The notes: generated by a model not told the origin, from the letters alone. DNA of 26,804 bases from JBPCOB01 sp051000715 (GCA_051000715.1 JBPCOB010000130.1:1-26804); one strand, 5' to 3'. Counted from the stretch's first letter, positions 7,832 through 16,571 are shown. Numbers and translations are program-made.

Positions 7832-9751
7832 GTGACGCTGCTGGAGTCGATCACCGGTCCGGCCGACCTCAAGCGCCTCGACCCGGCTGACCTCCCCCGG
7901 CTGGCCACCGAGATCCGCGACTTGCTGGTCGCCGCCGTCTCCCGCACCGGCGGACACCTCGGCCCCAACCTCGGTGTCGTCGAGCTGACCATCGCGCTGC
8001 ATCGCGTCTTCGACTCCCCCCGGGACCGGATCCTCTGGGACACCGGCCACCAGTCGTACGTGCACAAGATGCTCACCGGCCGGCAGGCGGCCTTCGACAC
8101 GCTGCGCCAGTCGGGTGGGCTCTCCGGCTACCCCAGCCGGGCCGAGTCGCCGCACGACGTGATCGAGAACTCGCACGCCTCCACCGCGCTGTCCTATGCC
8201 GACGGGCTGGCGAAGGCCTACGCCCTCCGCGGCGAGAAGCGGGCGGTCGTCGCGATCGTCGGTGATGGTGCCCTGACCGGCGGCATGTGCTGGGAGGCCC
8301 TCAACAACATCGCTGCCGCCAAGGACCGGCCGGTCATCATCGTGGTCAACGACAACGGCCGGTCGTATGCGCTGACGGTCGGCGGGCTGGCCAACCACCT
8401 GGCCTCGCTGCGGCTGGCGCCGGCGTACGAGCAGGTGCTCGATGTCGTCCGCTCGGTGCTCGGCCGGACTCCGCTGGTCGGCCAGCCCCTCTTCGAGGCG
8501 CTGCACGGCATCAAGCGCGGCCTCAAGGACGTCATGCAGCCGCAGGTGCTCTTCGAGGACCTCGGCCTGAAGTACGTCGGACCGATCGACGGTCACGACG
8601 TGGCGGCCGTGGAGTCGGCGCTGCGCCTGGCCCGCGACTTCGGCGGCCCGGTGATCGTGCACTGCGTGACCCGAAAGGGGTTCGGCTATCCACCGGCGGA
8701 GTCCGACGATGCCGACTGTCTGCACGGCGTCGGCGTCATCGACCCGGTCTCCGGTCGGCTGCTGGCGCCGTCCGAGGGCGGCTGGACGGCGGTCTTCGCC
8801 GAGGAGATGCTTGCGCTCGGGGCCGAACGGCCGGACGTCGTCGCGATCACGGCAGCGATGCTGCAGCCGGTGGGCCTGCAGGCCTTTGCGGCGGCCTATC
8901 CCCACCGCGTCTTCGACGTGGGCATTGCCGAGCAGCACGCGGTCACCTCGGCGGCCGGGCTGGCCCTGGGCGGCCTGCACCCGGTCGTGGCGCTCTACGC
9001 CACCTTCCTCAACCGTGCCTTCGACCAGGTGCTGATGGACGTCGCGCTTCATCGGCTGCCGGTGACCTTCGTGCTGGACCGGGCGGGGGTGACCGGCGAG
9101 GACGGCCCGAGCCACCACGGCATGTGGGACCTGTCCATCCTGTCCGTCGTCCCCGGTCTCCAGGTGGCCGCGCCGCGGGACGCCGCCACGCTCCGGAACG
9201 AGCTGCGCGAGGCCCTGGCCGTCGAAGGCCCGACCGCCCTGCGCTTTCCGAAGGGTGCGGTCGGCCCGGACATCCCCGCCGTACGCCGGCTGGGGCGCGT
9301 CGACGTGCTGCGCGATCCCGGTCCAGGGCAGACGGAGGACGTGCTGGTCGTGGTGGTCGGTGCGTTCGCTCGGCTGGGGCTGGAGGTTGCTGAGCGGGTC
9401 GCTCGGCAGGGCATCGGGGTGACCCTGGTCGACCCACGCTGGGTGCTGCCCGTCGACCCCGGCCTGGTCGAGCTGGCCGGCCGGCACTCGCTGGTGGTCA
9501 CGATGGAGGACGGCGGCCGGGCCGGCGGTGTGGGCGCCTCGCTCGCTCAGGCGCTGCGCGACGTCGGCTCCGGCACGCCGTTGCGCGACTTCGGCATTCC
9601 GCAGCGTTTTCTCGCCCAGGGCAAGCGCGACGCGTTGTTCGCCGAGATCGGGCTGACTGCGCAGGAGCTGGCGCGCCAGGTGGTGGAGACCGTGGCGCAG
9701 CGGGAGCCCGACCTGGAGCCGGACAGGTCCACCGCCCAACCCGCGGGCTGA
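7832..9751 (+). CDS. dxs: 1-deoxy-D-xylulose-5-phosphate synthase
   Basis: The thiamine-diphosphate enzyme that condenses pyruvate with glyceraldehyde 3-phosphate, the first step of the MEP isoprenoid pathway; a cytosolic homodimer. The 639 residues have the normal domain order. Domain I holds SRTGGHLGPNLGVVEL, DTGHQSYVHK and the ThDP/Mg motif GDGALTGG (from Gly144) followed by Asn158-Asn159 and VVNDN. Domain II holds Glu367 in GIAEQHAVTSAAGLA, which activates the cofactor, plus DRAGVTGEDGPSHHG. Domain III is the transketolase C-domain. GTG 7832 (MTLLESI) is preferred to ATG 7817 because AGGAG at 7820-7824 is spaced 7 nt from it. A small hairpin follows the stop, so dxs is probably transcribed alone. 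Confidence 0.97.
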   Translation: MTLLESITGPADLKRLDPADLPRLATEIRDLLVAAVSRTGGHLGPNLGVVELTIALHRVFDSPRDRILWDTGHQSYVHKMLTGRQAAFDTLRQSGGLSGYPSRAESPHDVIENSHASTALSYADGLAKAYALRGEKRAVVAIVGDGALTGGMCWEALNNIAAAKDRPVIIVVNDNGRSYALTVGGLANHLASLRLAPAYEQVLDVVRSVLGRTPLVGQPLFEALHGIKRGLKDVMQPQVLFEDLGLKYVGPIDGHDVAAVESALRLARDFGGPVIVHCVTRKGFGYPPAESDDADCLHGVGVIDPVSGRLLAPSEGGWTAVFAEEMLALGAERPDVVAITAAMLQPVGLQAFAAAYPHRVFDVGIAEQHAVTSAAGLALGGLHPVVALYATFLNRAFDQVLMDVALHRLPVTFVLDRAGVTGEDGPSHHGMWDLSILSVVPGLQVAAPRDAATLRNELREALAVEGPTALRFPKGAVGPDIPAVRRLGRVDVLRDPGPGQTEDVLVVVVGAFARLGLEVAERVARQGIGVTLVDPRWVLPVDPGLVELAGRHSLVVTMEDGGRAGGVGASLAQALRDVGSGTPLRDFGIPQRFLAQGKRDALFAEIGLTAQELARQVVETVAQREPDLEPDRSTAQPAG

Positions 9752-9753
9752 CC

Positions 9754-9768
9754 GGTCCCACCGGGACC
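9754..9768 (+). terminator. Short hairpin after dxs
   Basis: GGTCCC (9754-9759), loop ACC, GGGACC (9763-9768), followed by TT. A perfect 6-bp stem beginning 2 nt after the dxs stop. Small and without a real U-tract, so only a weak terminator candidate. Confidence 0.4.
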
Positions 9769-9843
9769 TTCCGCCGGCGCCGCTGACGATCAGGTGAATC
9801 CGCCCGCCGCCACGCCGACCCGGCGCACGTCGAATCGGGGCTC

Positions 9844-9923
9844 GGGGGAGTAACTTGCCGGGGCGGTGATACACCGGGTCTGACCGGCTTGCGCTGCCGA
9901 CCCGGTCCGCGGACCTCTTGAGG
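9844..9923 (+). promoter_or_regulatory. Structured 5' leader, candidate yybP-ykoY-type (manganese) riboswitch
   Basis: The leader of the interrupted permease contains GGGGGAGTAAC (9844-9854), the start signature of yybP-ykoY aptamers, then GATACACC, then an 8-bp perfect helix ACCGGGTC (9873-9880) with GACCCGGT (9899-9906), then GGACCTC (9911-9917), which resembles the 3' (A)GACCU strand. The 5' GGGG can pair with CCTC to close P1. The same CCTC could instead pair weakly with the GAGG (9920-9923) that serves as ribosome-binding site for ATG 9929, giving a plausible translational switch. I matched this by eye to the consensus; several family positions are not confirmed and another leader element is possible. 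Confidence 0.38.
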
Positions 9924-9928
9924 CGGTC

Positions 9929-11419
<1,491 letters not shown>

Positions 11420-11481
11420 CCCCGAAGTGCGGTGCTGCGAGCGCTTCCTACGCGGCTCCAGTCCGGTCTGAGCGGAGGACG

Positions 11482-11937
11482 TCAGCCCCCGGCACGAGCT
11501 CGGGCGCAGATCTCCGCTACCTGGCGCCCGTACTGGCCCACCCGCTGGATGTTCTGGACCAGTCCCTTCGTGTCCCCGCTGGTGCCGGCCTTCGCGATGT
11601 CCCGGAAGACCTGAGCGACTCCACCGACCGCGGACTTCAGTTCACGGCTGTCGCTGTCCCGGACGTCGGCTTCGATCAGGTCGGCCAGCGCGCGGGCGGC
11701 CTGAAGACTGGCCTGGGGATTGCCGGGCACCGGCGCCAACGCCTGCGGTGCGGTTCGCAAGGCTGCCTGTACGTTGGCGCAGGCAGCCTTGGTGCCATGG
11801 TCGGCCGGACCGCCGCTCGGGGTCGATTTGCCCACAGCCCTGGGCGTCGAGTCGCTCGACGAGCCCCCACTGCAGCCGGACAGCGCTATCGCCAGCGCTA
11901 CCATGGGCATCACCGCAGCGATCAGCGTCCTGCGCAT
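11482..11937 (-). CDS. Small secreted lipoprotein of unknown function (third gene of the iron operon)
   Basis: A 151-residue predicted lipoprotein: a basic N-terminus (MRRT), a hydrophobic stretch, and the lipobox ALSGC with the acylated Cys at residue 22, followed by a Ser/Gly/Pro-rich linker. The mature part from about residue 50 is alpha-helical (LQAARALADLIEADVRDS; VAQVFRDIAKAG) with two further cysteines (in KAACANV and EICARAR) that could pair. I recognise no named domain. It starts 19 nt after the cupredoxin lipoprotein gene, so it is probably co-transcribed with the FTR1 permease and may replace the missing peptidase-like part of EfeO. That substitution is speculation from position only. 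It converges with the permease on the other strand. Confidence 0.85.
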   Translation of the reverse strand: MRRTLIAAVMPMVALAIALSGCSGGSSSDSTPRAVGKSTPSGGPADHGTKAACANVQAALRTAPQALAPVPGNPQASLQAARALADLIEADVRDSDSRELKSAVGGVAQVFRDIAKAGTSGDTKGLVQNIQRVGQYGRQVAEICARARAGG

Positions 11938-11956
11938 CGCAGCTCCTCGTTTCGGG

Positions 11957-12325
11957 TCAGTCGGCCACGGTGATCGGCGTACGGATCCCGTCGCCCTTCT
12001 GACCGGGCTTGCAGGCGACGACGTAGGAGCCCGCGGACAGTTTCACCTTGAGGTTGCGGGACGTACCCGGCCCGACGTCTTCGACCTCACCGAGCACCGT
12101 GTCGCCCTTGCCGTAGACGTAGACCTCGGTAACGTCGCGGCCCTTGTTGGTGACCGCGAAGATGTGGGAGCCGCTCCGCAGGCTCACGCTGGAGACGTCG
12201 CAGGTGGATTCGGACGAGGTCACGGTCAGCCGGGTGGTCGAGGCGCCGCCGGACCGAGCACACCCGGTGCCGCCGGCGAGCACGACGAGCAGCGGGACGA
12301 CGACGACGATCGGCGAAGTGCGCAT
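11957..12325 (-). CDS. EfeO-type cupredoxin-domain lipoprotein
   Basis: A 122-residue exported protein with a hydrophobic N-terminal signal ending GGTGC (Cys22; the lipobox is slightly atypical). The mature part is one cupredoxin-like domain matching the N-terminal domain of EfeO: STCDVSSVSLRSGSHIF, NKGRDVTEVYVYG, GEVEDVGPGTSR and YVVACKPGQKGDGIR. Cys42, Glu67 and Cys105 are the expected metal-site residues. Full EfeO has an additional M75 peptidase-like domain, absent here. The domain is thought to bind Cu or Fe at the cell surface and help deliver or oxidise ferrous iron for FTR1. It starts 41 nt after the permease gene on the same strand, so both sit on one transcript under the iron-box promoter. 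Confidence 0.88.
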   Translation of the reverse strand: MRTSPIVVVVPLLVVLAGGTGCARSGGASTTRLTVTSSESTCDVSSVSLRSGSHIFAVTNKGRDVTEVYVYGKGDTVLGEVEDVGPGTSRNLKVKLSAGSYVVACKPGQKGDGIRTPITVAD

Positions 12326-12366
12326 GCTGGCGGAGTCTCCTGCCCTACGGCGGTGGGGTCAGTGAT

Positions 12367-13218
12367 TCAAACGGTCGCCTGCGGCGACACCCGCGACGAG
12401 CCTCCCGGAGCAGGCGCGGCCCGGCGGGTCGGTCGGAAGAACACGTAGAGGACCGGGAGCAGGTAACCCAGGTGAGCGATCATCTGCAGCCAACTCGAGT
12501 TCGGCGTGAACCCGAAGATGCCGTGCAGCAGGGCGCCGTACCACGACGACAGCGGCACCGCGTCGCGGACGTCGAAGGCCAGCGCGTTCAGCCCCGGTAG
12601 CACCCCACCTTCCTGCAGGTCGTGGACGCCGTAGCCGAGTACGCCGGCCGCTACCACGACCAGCGCCGCACCGGTCACCTTGAAGAACGTCGCGAGGTTC
12701 AGCGCGACCGAGCGCCGGTAGAGCAGGTAGCCGAGGACGACCGCGGTCAGCAGGCCCAGCGCGGCGCCGCTGATCGGGGCGGCGCTGCTCCCGGCCGCCG
12801 AGATCGCCGACCAGAGGAACACCGCGGTCTCGAGCCCTTCCCGACCGACCGCGAGGAACGCGGTACCGGCGATCGCGAAGGATCCCAGCCCCAAGGCAGT
12901 GTCGAGCCGGCCGTGCAGCTCGCCCTTCAGCGAGCGGGCGGTGCGGCGCATCCAGAAGATCATCCAAGTGACGAAGACGACGGCGACGATGGAGGTGACG
13001 CCGGCGAACGCCTCCTGCTGCGCCCCCGACAGGGTGGAGCTGGTGAACGTGAGCAGCGCTCCCACGACCAGGCTCAGAGCCGTTGCCAGCCCCACGCCGA
13101 GCCAGACCGGCACCAGCTGGCGCCGATGTCCGGTGCGGACGAGGTAGGCGACGAGGATTCCGACTACCAGAGCCGCTTCGAGGCCCTCGCGCAACCCGAT
13201 GATGAAGTTGCCGACCAC
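12367..13218 (-). CDS. efeU: FTR1-family ferrous iron permease (EfeU)
   Basis: A 283-residue inner-membrane iron permease of the Ftr1/EfeU family with about seven membrane segments. Both signature REGLE motifs are present: residues 10-14 (LREGLEAAL) in the first segment and 126-130 (GREGLETAV) in the fourth; their Glu residues carry iron. The tail is short and basic. GTG 13218 is preceded by GAGGAG. It is the first gene of a three-gene minus-strand operon with a cupredoxin lipoprotein and a second lipoprotein. No efeB haem peroxidase is present nearby, so the system is a reduced version of EfeUOB. A sigma70-type promoter overlapped by an IdeR/DtxR-like palindrome sits directly upstream, so iron repression is expected. 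Confidence 0.94.
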   Translation of the reverse strand: MVGNFIIGLREGLEAALVVGILVAYLVRTGHRRQLVPVWLGVGLATALSLVVGALLTFTSSTLSGAQQEAFAGVTSIVAVVFVTWMIFWMRRTARSLKGELHGRLDTALGLGSFAIAGTAFLAVGREGLETAVFLWSAISAAGSSAAPISGAALGLLTAVVLGYLLYRRSVALNLATFFKVTGAALVVVAAGVLGYGVHDLQEGGVLPGLNALAFDVRDAVPLSSWYGALLHGIFGFTPNSSWLQMIAHLGYLLPVLYVFFRPTRRAAPAPGGSSRVSPQATV

Positions 13219-13250
13219 GCCGCTCCTCGAGGCCAGTTCCGCCGCCGGGC

Positions 13251-13289
13251 TTGTAAGGGCAACCTAACTTGGGGTGCCCGGTCGGTCAA
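13251..13289 (-). promoter_or_regulatory. efeU promoter with overlapping DtxR/IdeR-like iron box
   Basis: On the minus strand TTGACC (13289-13284), a 17-nt spacer, then TAGGTT (13266-13261) form a near-consensus housekeeping promoter; the start would be near 13254, about 36 nt before the efeU GTG. The -10 lies in an imperfect dyad GTTAGG-TTGC-CCTTAC (13268-13253), whose left half matches the IdeR/DtxR consensus half TTAGGT and whose right half is one base off. Binding would block the -10. The -35 includes the stop codon of the upstream RNase D gene. The architecture is read directly; repression by iron-loaded IdeR is inference from the family. Confidence 0.68.
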
Positions 13290-14587
13290 ATGTCGGACAC
13301 CGCGGTGGCCGCGTTCGTGCCCGGAGGTTTCGGGGTCGCCGCTGTCAGAGCCGCGGTGACCCCGTCCACCGTCAGCCGGACCTGCCAGTCGCGCGCTCCA
13401 CGGGAGCCGAGCGCCGCGGCCACCGTCGAGGTGTCCGGGACCGAGGGGGGTGACCAGGCAAGATGGCGTACGGCCTCGGGTGGCAGCAGGTTCTCGGCCG
13501 GGATCGCGTGGGCCTCGGCCAAATCGATCACTGCGGTCCGGATGGCCATCAGGCGCGCCGCGGCGGCCGGGTCACGGTCCGCCCAGCGATTTCCGGCCGG
13601 CGGTCCTGCCCGGGCACCGACGACCGGGGGTAACGCGGCCTCCGGCAGCGCTCGGGCCGACCTCAGCGCGGCCATCCAGACGGCGACGTGCCGGCGGGTC
13701 CGGCGCCCCCGGAAGTGCGGTAGCTCGACCAGTGCGGCGGCGTCCGCGGGGTTGGCAACCGCGGCGGCGATCATGGCCGCGTCCGGCAGCACCCGCCCCG
13801 GCGCCACGTCCCGGCTGCGGGCGAGGTCCTCCCGCGCCTGCCAGAGCTCCCGTACGGCGCCGAGCTGACGCCGGTTCCGCACCTGATGGATGCCGCCGGT
13901 ACGCCGCCACGGGTCCGCCCGCGGAGCGGCGGGCGGAGCGGCGACGATAGCCGCGAACTCCTCCCGCGCGAAGGCCAGCTTGCCCTGCTGGTCGAGCTCC
14001 GCTTCGAGGGCGTCCCGCAGCTCGACAAGCGCCTCCACGTCGAGCGCGGCGTAGCGGAGCCAGGACTCCGGCATCGGGCGCTGGGACCAGTCGACCGCCG
14101 AGTGGGACTTCTCCAGCCGATAACCCAGGACGGACTCGACCATCGCGCCCAGGCCCACCCGCGACATGCCGGCCAGCCGACCCGCCAGCTCCGTGTCGAA
14201 CAGCATCCGGGGGCGCAGGCCGAGCTCGGCCAGGCAGGGCAGGTCCTGGCTCGCGGCGTGCAGGACCCACTCGGAACCCGCGATCGCGGCGCCGAGGTCC
14301 CGCAGGTCCGGGCATTGAACCGGGTCTACGAGCGCGGTGCCGGCGCCGGTGCGGCGCAGCTGGACCAGGTAGGCGCGTTGGCCGTAACGGTAGCCCGACG
14401 CCCGTTCTGCGTCCACGGCCACTGGGCCGGTGCCGGCGGCCAGCGACTCGATGGCGGTCCGGAGGCCGGCGGCCGAGGTCACGACCGGCGGTACGCCGTC
14501 GCGCAGCTCCAGCAGCGGGACCGGCGTCGGGCCGTCCTTCGATGGACCCCCGGAGACCTGCTCGGTATCGGCGACGGTACCGGTCAC
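13286..14587 (-). CDS. rnd: Ribonuclease D-like 3'-5' exonuclease with HRDC domain
   Basis: A 433-residue DEDDy exonuclease. The catalytic residues are visible: Asp59 and Glu61 in AVDAERASG (Exo I), Asp115 in HAASQDLPCL (Exo II), and Tyr179 plus Asp183 in RYAALDVEAL (Exo III). An HRDC nucleic-acid-binding domain covers about residues 235-310 (ELWQAREDLARSRDVAPG), and an extra helical actinobacterial C-terminal region follows. The role is 3' trimming of structured RNA such as tRNA precursors. GTG 14587 sits 6 nt after TACGGT with no ribosome-binding site, so a leaderless message is likely. It is downstream of DUF3000 on the same strand, and its stop codon lies inside the efeU promoter. Confidence 0.93.
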   Translation of the reverse strand: MTGTVADTEQVSGGPSKDGPTPVPLLELRDGVPPVVTSAAGLRTAIESLAAGTGPVAVDAERASGYRYGQRAYLVQLRRTGAGTALVDPVQCPDLRDLGAAIAGSEWVLHAASQDLPCLAELGLRPRMLFDTELAGRLAGMSRVGLGAMVESVLGYRLEKSHSAVDWSQRPMPESWLRYAALDVEALVELRDALEAELDQQGKLAFAREEFAAIVAAPPAAPRADPWRRTGGIHQVRNRRQLGAVRELWQAREDLARSRDVAPGRVLPDAAMIAAAVANPADAAALVELPHFRGRRTRRHVAVWMAALRSARALPEAALPPVVGARAGPPAGNRWADRDPAAAARLMAIRTAVIDLAEAHAIPAENLLPPEAVRHLAWSPPSVPDTSTVAAALGSRGARDWQVRLTVDGVTAALTAATPKPPGTNAATAVSDI

Positions 14588-14593
14588 CAGATC

Positions 14594-14599
14594 ACCGTA
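14594..14599 (-). promoter_or_regulatory. -10 element of a probable leaderless RNase D promoter
   Basis: TACGGT on the minus strand, then 6 nt (GATCTG), then GTG at 14587. There is no ribosome-binding site. The 69-nt gap after the DUF3000 stop allows an independent promoter. Confidence 0.5.
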
Positions 14600-14656
14600 C
14601 GACCAGCCCTGCAGCGAGGGTGTCCTGAACAGGGACGGCGTGTCGCGGCCGAAGCG

Positions 14657-15286
14657 CTACCGGGTCCGTGGCCCGGACCGCTGCTTGGCGGGGACCCGGG
14701 CACCGGCCCGCTGTCGCCGTGCGGGAAGTGGCAGGACGCCCTGAGTCGGCGGCGGCAGCCCGCCCGCCGTACACAACAGGTCGGACCAGGCAGCCAAGTG
14801 CGCACCGAGATCCTCCCCAATGGGGGACCAGGAGGCACGCACCTCGACGGCGGCGCTGTCGGCTCCACCCGCCAGGGTGCCGAACCGCTCCGAGGCCACC
14901 CGGGTCACCGTGCCGGCAACCGCAACGTGGGCCGCTCCCCGCGCTTGCAGTGCGTCGAGCAGCCAGCTCCAGCCGACCGCGGGCAGCAGCGGATCAGTGG
15001 CCATCTCCAGATCGGTCCCGGCCCGTACGTAGGCCACCAGCCGGGTGGTCGACTCCCAGCCCTCCTGGCCGGCCGGGTCGTGCAGCGCGATCAGCCGCCC
15101 GGTGGCCAGCTCGTCGCCGTCCACCGCGGTGAGGTCGCCGGTCATGGCGACGGCGTACGGCGCGAGCCGGGCCGGCGCGGGCGACTCGGAGATAACGACC
15201 TCCGGCCGGACCGGCGCGGTCCGCAGGCTCGCGACAGCTCGGCGAAACTCCGCGGGGAACGCGGCTGGCTCGTCGCGAGCAGACAT
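14657..15286 (-). CDS. DUF3000 family protein
   Basis: A 209-residue cytosolic protein of the actinobacterial DUF3000 family, function unknown. It begins MSARDEPAAFPAEFRRAV, continues with the conserved segments RPEVVISESPAPARLAPYAVAM and GRLIALHDPAGQEGWEST (read in parts), and has the Trp-rich WSWLLDAL stretch and SWSPIGEDLGAHLAAW toward the C-terminus. The last 30 residues are basic and low in complexity. ATG 15286 has TACCCT ending 7 nt upstream and no Shine-Dalgarno sequence. The gene precedes RNase D on the same strand as in mycobacteria and is divergent from the EamA transporter. No membrane segments or signal peptide are visible. Confidence 0.9.
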   Translation of the reverse strand: MSARDEPAAFPAEFRRAVASLRTAPVRPEVVISESPAPARLAPYAVAMTGDLTAVDGDELATGRLIALHDPAGQEGWESTTRLVAYVRAGTDLEMATDPLLPAVGWSWLLDALQARGAAHVAVAGTVTRVASERFGTLAGGADSAAVEVRASWSPIGEDLGAHLAAWSDLLCTAGGLPPPTQGVLPLPARRQRAGARVPAKQRSGPRTR

Positions 15287-15293
15287 GCATGTC

Positions 15294-15299
15294 AGGGTA
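15294..15299 (-). promoter_or_regulatory. -10 element of a probable leaderless DUF3000 promoter
   Basis: TACCCT on the minus strand, 7 nt (GACATGC), then ATG at 15286; no ribosome-binding site can fit between. Confidence 0.48.
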
Positions 15300-15366
15300 G
15301 GCGTGCCGCCATGCCGCCGTGGCCGGGCGCGCCGGTCGCGCCACCGCCCCGGACACCATGTCGGCC

Positions 15367-15372
15367 TACGCT
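15367..15372 (+). promoter_or_regulatory. -10 element upstream of the EamA leader peptide
   Basis: TACGCT followed by 7 nt (ggcgcgc) and ATG 15380. That ATG is not in the transporter frame but opens a 15-codon leader peptide ending on the transporter start. Confidence 0.42.
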
Positions 15373-15379
15373 GGCGCGC

Positions 15380-15427
15380 ATGCCGGCACCGTTGCAGCCC
15401 GGGCTGCCGCGCCCCGGCCAGCGATGA
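15380..15427 (+). CDS. Predicted 15-residue leader peptide coupled to the EamA transporter
   Basis: ATG 15380 opens MPAPLQPGLPRPGQR and stops at TGA 15425-15427, which overlaps the transporter ATG at 15424 as ATGA. A -10-like TACGCT ends 7 nt before the ATG, so the peptide could be read from a leaderless message and hand ribosomes to the transporter, whose own ATG lacks a clear ribosome-binding site. Four of 15 residues are proline, including PRP, which can slow ribosomes. No homology can be claimed at this length; the case rests on geometry. Confidence 0.35.
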   Translation: MPAPLQPGLPRPGQR

Positions 15428-16269
15428 CGGCGCTGCTGTCGTTGCTGGCGAGCTTGCTCTGGGGTGGTGCGGACTTCCTTGGCGGCACGGTGAGCCGCCG
15501 GCTTGCGACGTACACCGTCATCGGGGTCTCCCAGGCCTTCTCGCTGGCGATGCTGGTACCCGTCGCGGTGCTGACCGGTGAGTTCACGACGGCTCGCGGC
15601 TACCTGGGCTGGGGGGCGGCGGCCGGGCTGGTGGGCCTGGTGGCGCTGGGCGCCTTCTACACGGCTCTAGCCGACGGGACCATGGGCGTGGTGGCCCCCA
15701 TAGCCGCCACCGGGGTGGCGCTACCGGTCGCGGTCGGTCTGGCCGGTGGCGACGCACCCAGCCTTGGTCAGCTGCTCGGCCTGATCGTGGCGGTGCTGGG
15801 GGTTTTGCTGACCAGCGGGCCCGAGCTGCGCTCGGCCGGCCGGTCCGCCGGGCGGCCGATGGCCCTGGCCGCGGTGGCCGCCGTCGGTTTCGGGACCGTG
15901 ATCGTCCTGGTGGCGCACGGTAGCCGCAGCAGCGTGGTGATGACGCTGGTCGCGATGCGCACCGTCACGGTCTTCCTGCTGCTGACGCTGGCCGGCGTCC
16001 GGCTGCGGCGTCCAACGGTGCTGCGAGCCGACCTCCCCGTGCTGGCCGTGATCGGAGCCGGCGACGTCGCGGCCAACGCGTGCTATGCGGTTGCGTCGCG
16101 AACCGGGCTGCTGAGCATCGTGGCGGTACTCGCCTCGCTGTATCCCGCCGTCACCGCGATGCTGGCGCACCAGCTGTTGGGGGAACGGCTCAGCGGGGTG
16201 CAGCGGCTGGGCGTGCTCGGCGCGCTGGGTGGCGTGGCCTTGATCGCCGCCGGCGGCGGCACCGGCTGA
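15424..16269 (+). CDS. EamA-family (drug/metabolite transporter) membrane protein
   Basis: A 281-residue protein with about ten hydrophobic segments in two EamA repeats (roughly residues 1-135 and 145-280), the DMT-superfamily exporter architecture. Typical features are the N-terminal SLLWGGADFLGG, the mid-segment end GVVAPIAATGVALPV, and the second-repeat end VAVLASLYPAVTAMLAHQLLGERLS, which matches the family's YPxxTxLLAxxxLGE pattern. The substrate cannot be predicted. ATG 15424 gives the family length; the frame is open further upstream to 15319 but that part is not transporter-like. It is divergent from DUF3000. The ATGA overlap with a short upstream reading frame suggests translational coupling. 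Confidence 0.9.
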   Translation: MTALLSLLASLLWGGADFLGGTVSRRLATYTVIGVSQAFSLAMLVPVAVLTGEFTTARGYLGWGAAAGLVGLVALGAFYTALADGTMGVVAPIAATGVALPVAVGLAGGDAPSLGQLLGLIVAVLGVLLTSGPELRSAGRSAGRPMALAAVAAVGFGTVIVLVAHGSRSSVVMTLVAMRTVTVFLLLTLAGVRLRRPTVLRADLPVLAVIGAGDVAANACYAVASRTGLLSIVAVLASLYPAVTAMLAHQLLGERLSGVQRLGVLGALGGVALIAAGGGTG

Positions 16270-16313
16270 CCGCTGGGTGGCACGGGCGCGCAAATCCCGC
16301 TACGCCGCCGGCC

Positions 16314-16484
16314 CTAGGCGACCGATGCCGCGGGCTGCGAGGTGGTCACCGCGATCAGCAACGCCGCTCCGCAGTCGACGCAGACCCATTCCGGGCAGCT
16401 CGGGTCGTGCTCGTCGGCGCACGGCGGCTGCTCGAACGGGCGCTCGTCGGAGCAGATCGTGCATTGGCGCCAAAGGACGGCCAC
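16314..16484 (-). CDS. Small zinc-ribbon-like protein (56 residues)
   Basis: A short minus-strand gene between the convergent EamA gene and the divergent hemE. GTG 16484 opens MAVLWRQCTICSDERPF and the frame ends at TAG 16314-16316. Five cysteines are present: CTIC at residues 8-11, the Cys in EQPPCAD, the Cys in PSCPEW, and CVDC near residue 37; two CxxC knuckles about 25 residues apart suit a zinc ribbon. The C-terminal third is hydrophobic then Ala/Ser-rich. A purine run AAGGGGG lies about 8 nt before the GTG. I recognise a recurrent small actinobacterial protein of this type near hemE but no assigned function. It could be a redox- or metal-responsive partner of haem synthesis; that is speculation. 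Confidence 0.72.
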   Translation of the reverse strand: MAVLWRQCTICSDERPFEQPPCADEHDPSCPEWVCVDCGAALLIAVTTSQPAASVA

Positions 16485-16565
16485 GGGGAGTCCCCCTTCC
16501 GGTTGGCGTACTCGGACGTCCCGACCTTGGCAGGGGCCACCGACAATTTCGCGGCGCGGCCGTGC

Positions 16566-16571
16566 GACGAT
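16566..16571 (+). promoter_or_regulatory. -10-like element of a possible leaderless hemE promoter
   Basis: GACGAT (consensus A and final T kept, first T replaced) followed by exactly 6 nt (cggcag) and GTG 16578. The AGG just before the GTG is too close to act as a ribosome-binding site. Confidence 0.35.

Noticed and set aside
14620..14636. Weak hairpin (GTCCTGAACAGGGAC) between DUF3000 and RNase D
   Set aside because: Only four to five pairs including a G-U and no T-run; not convincing as a terminator.
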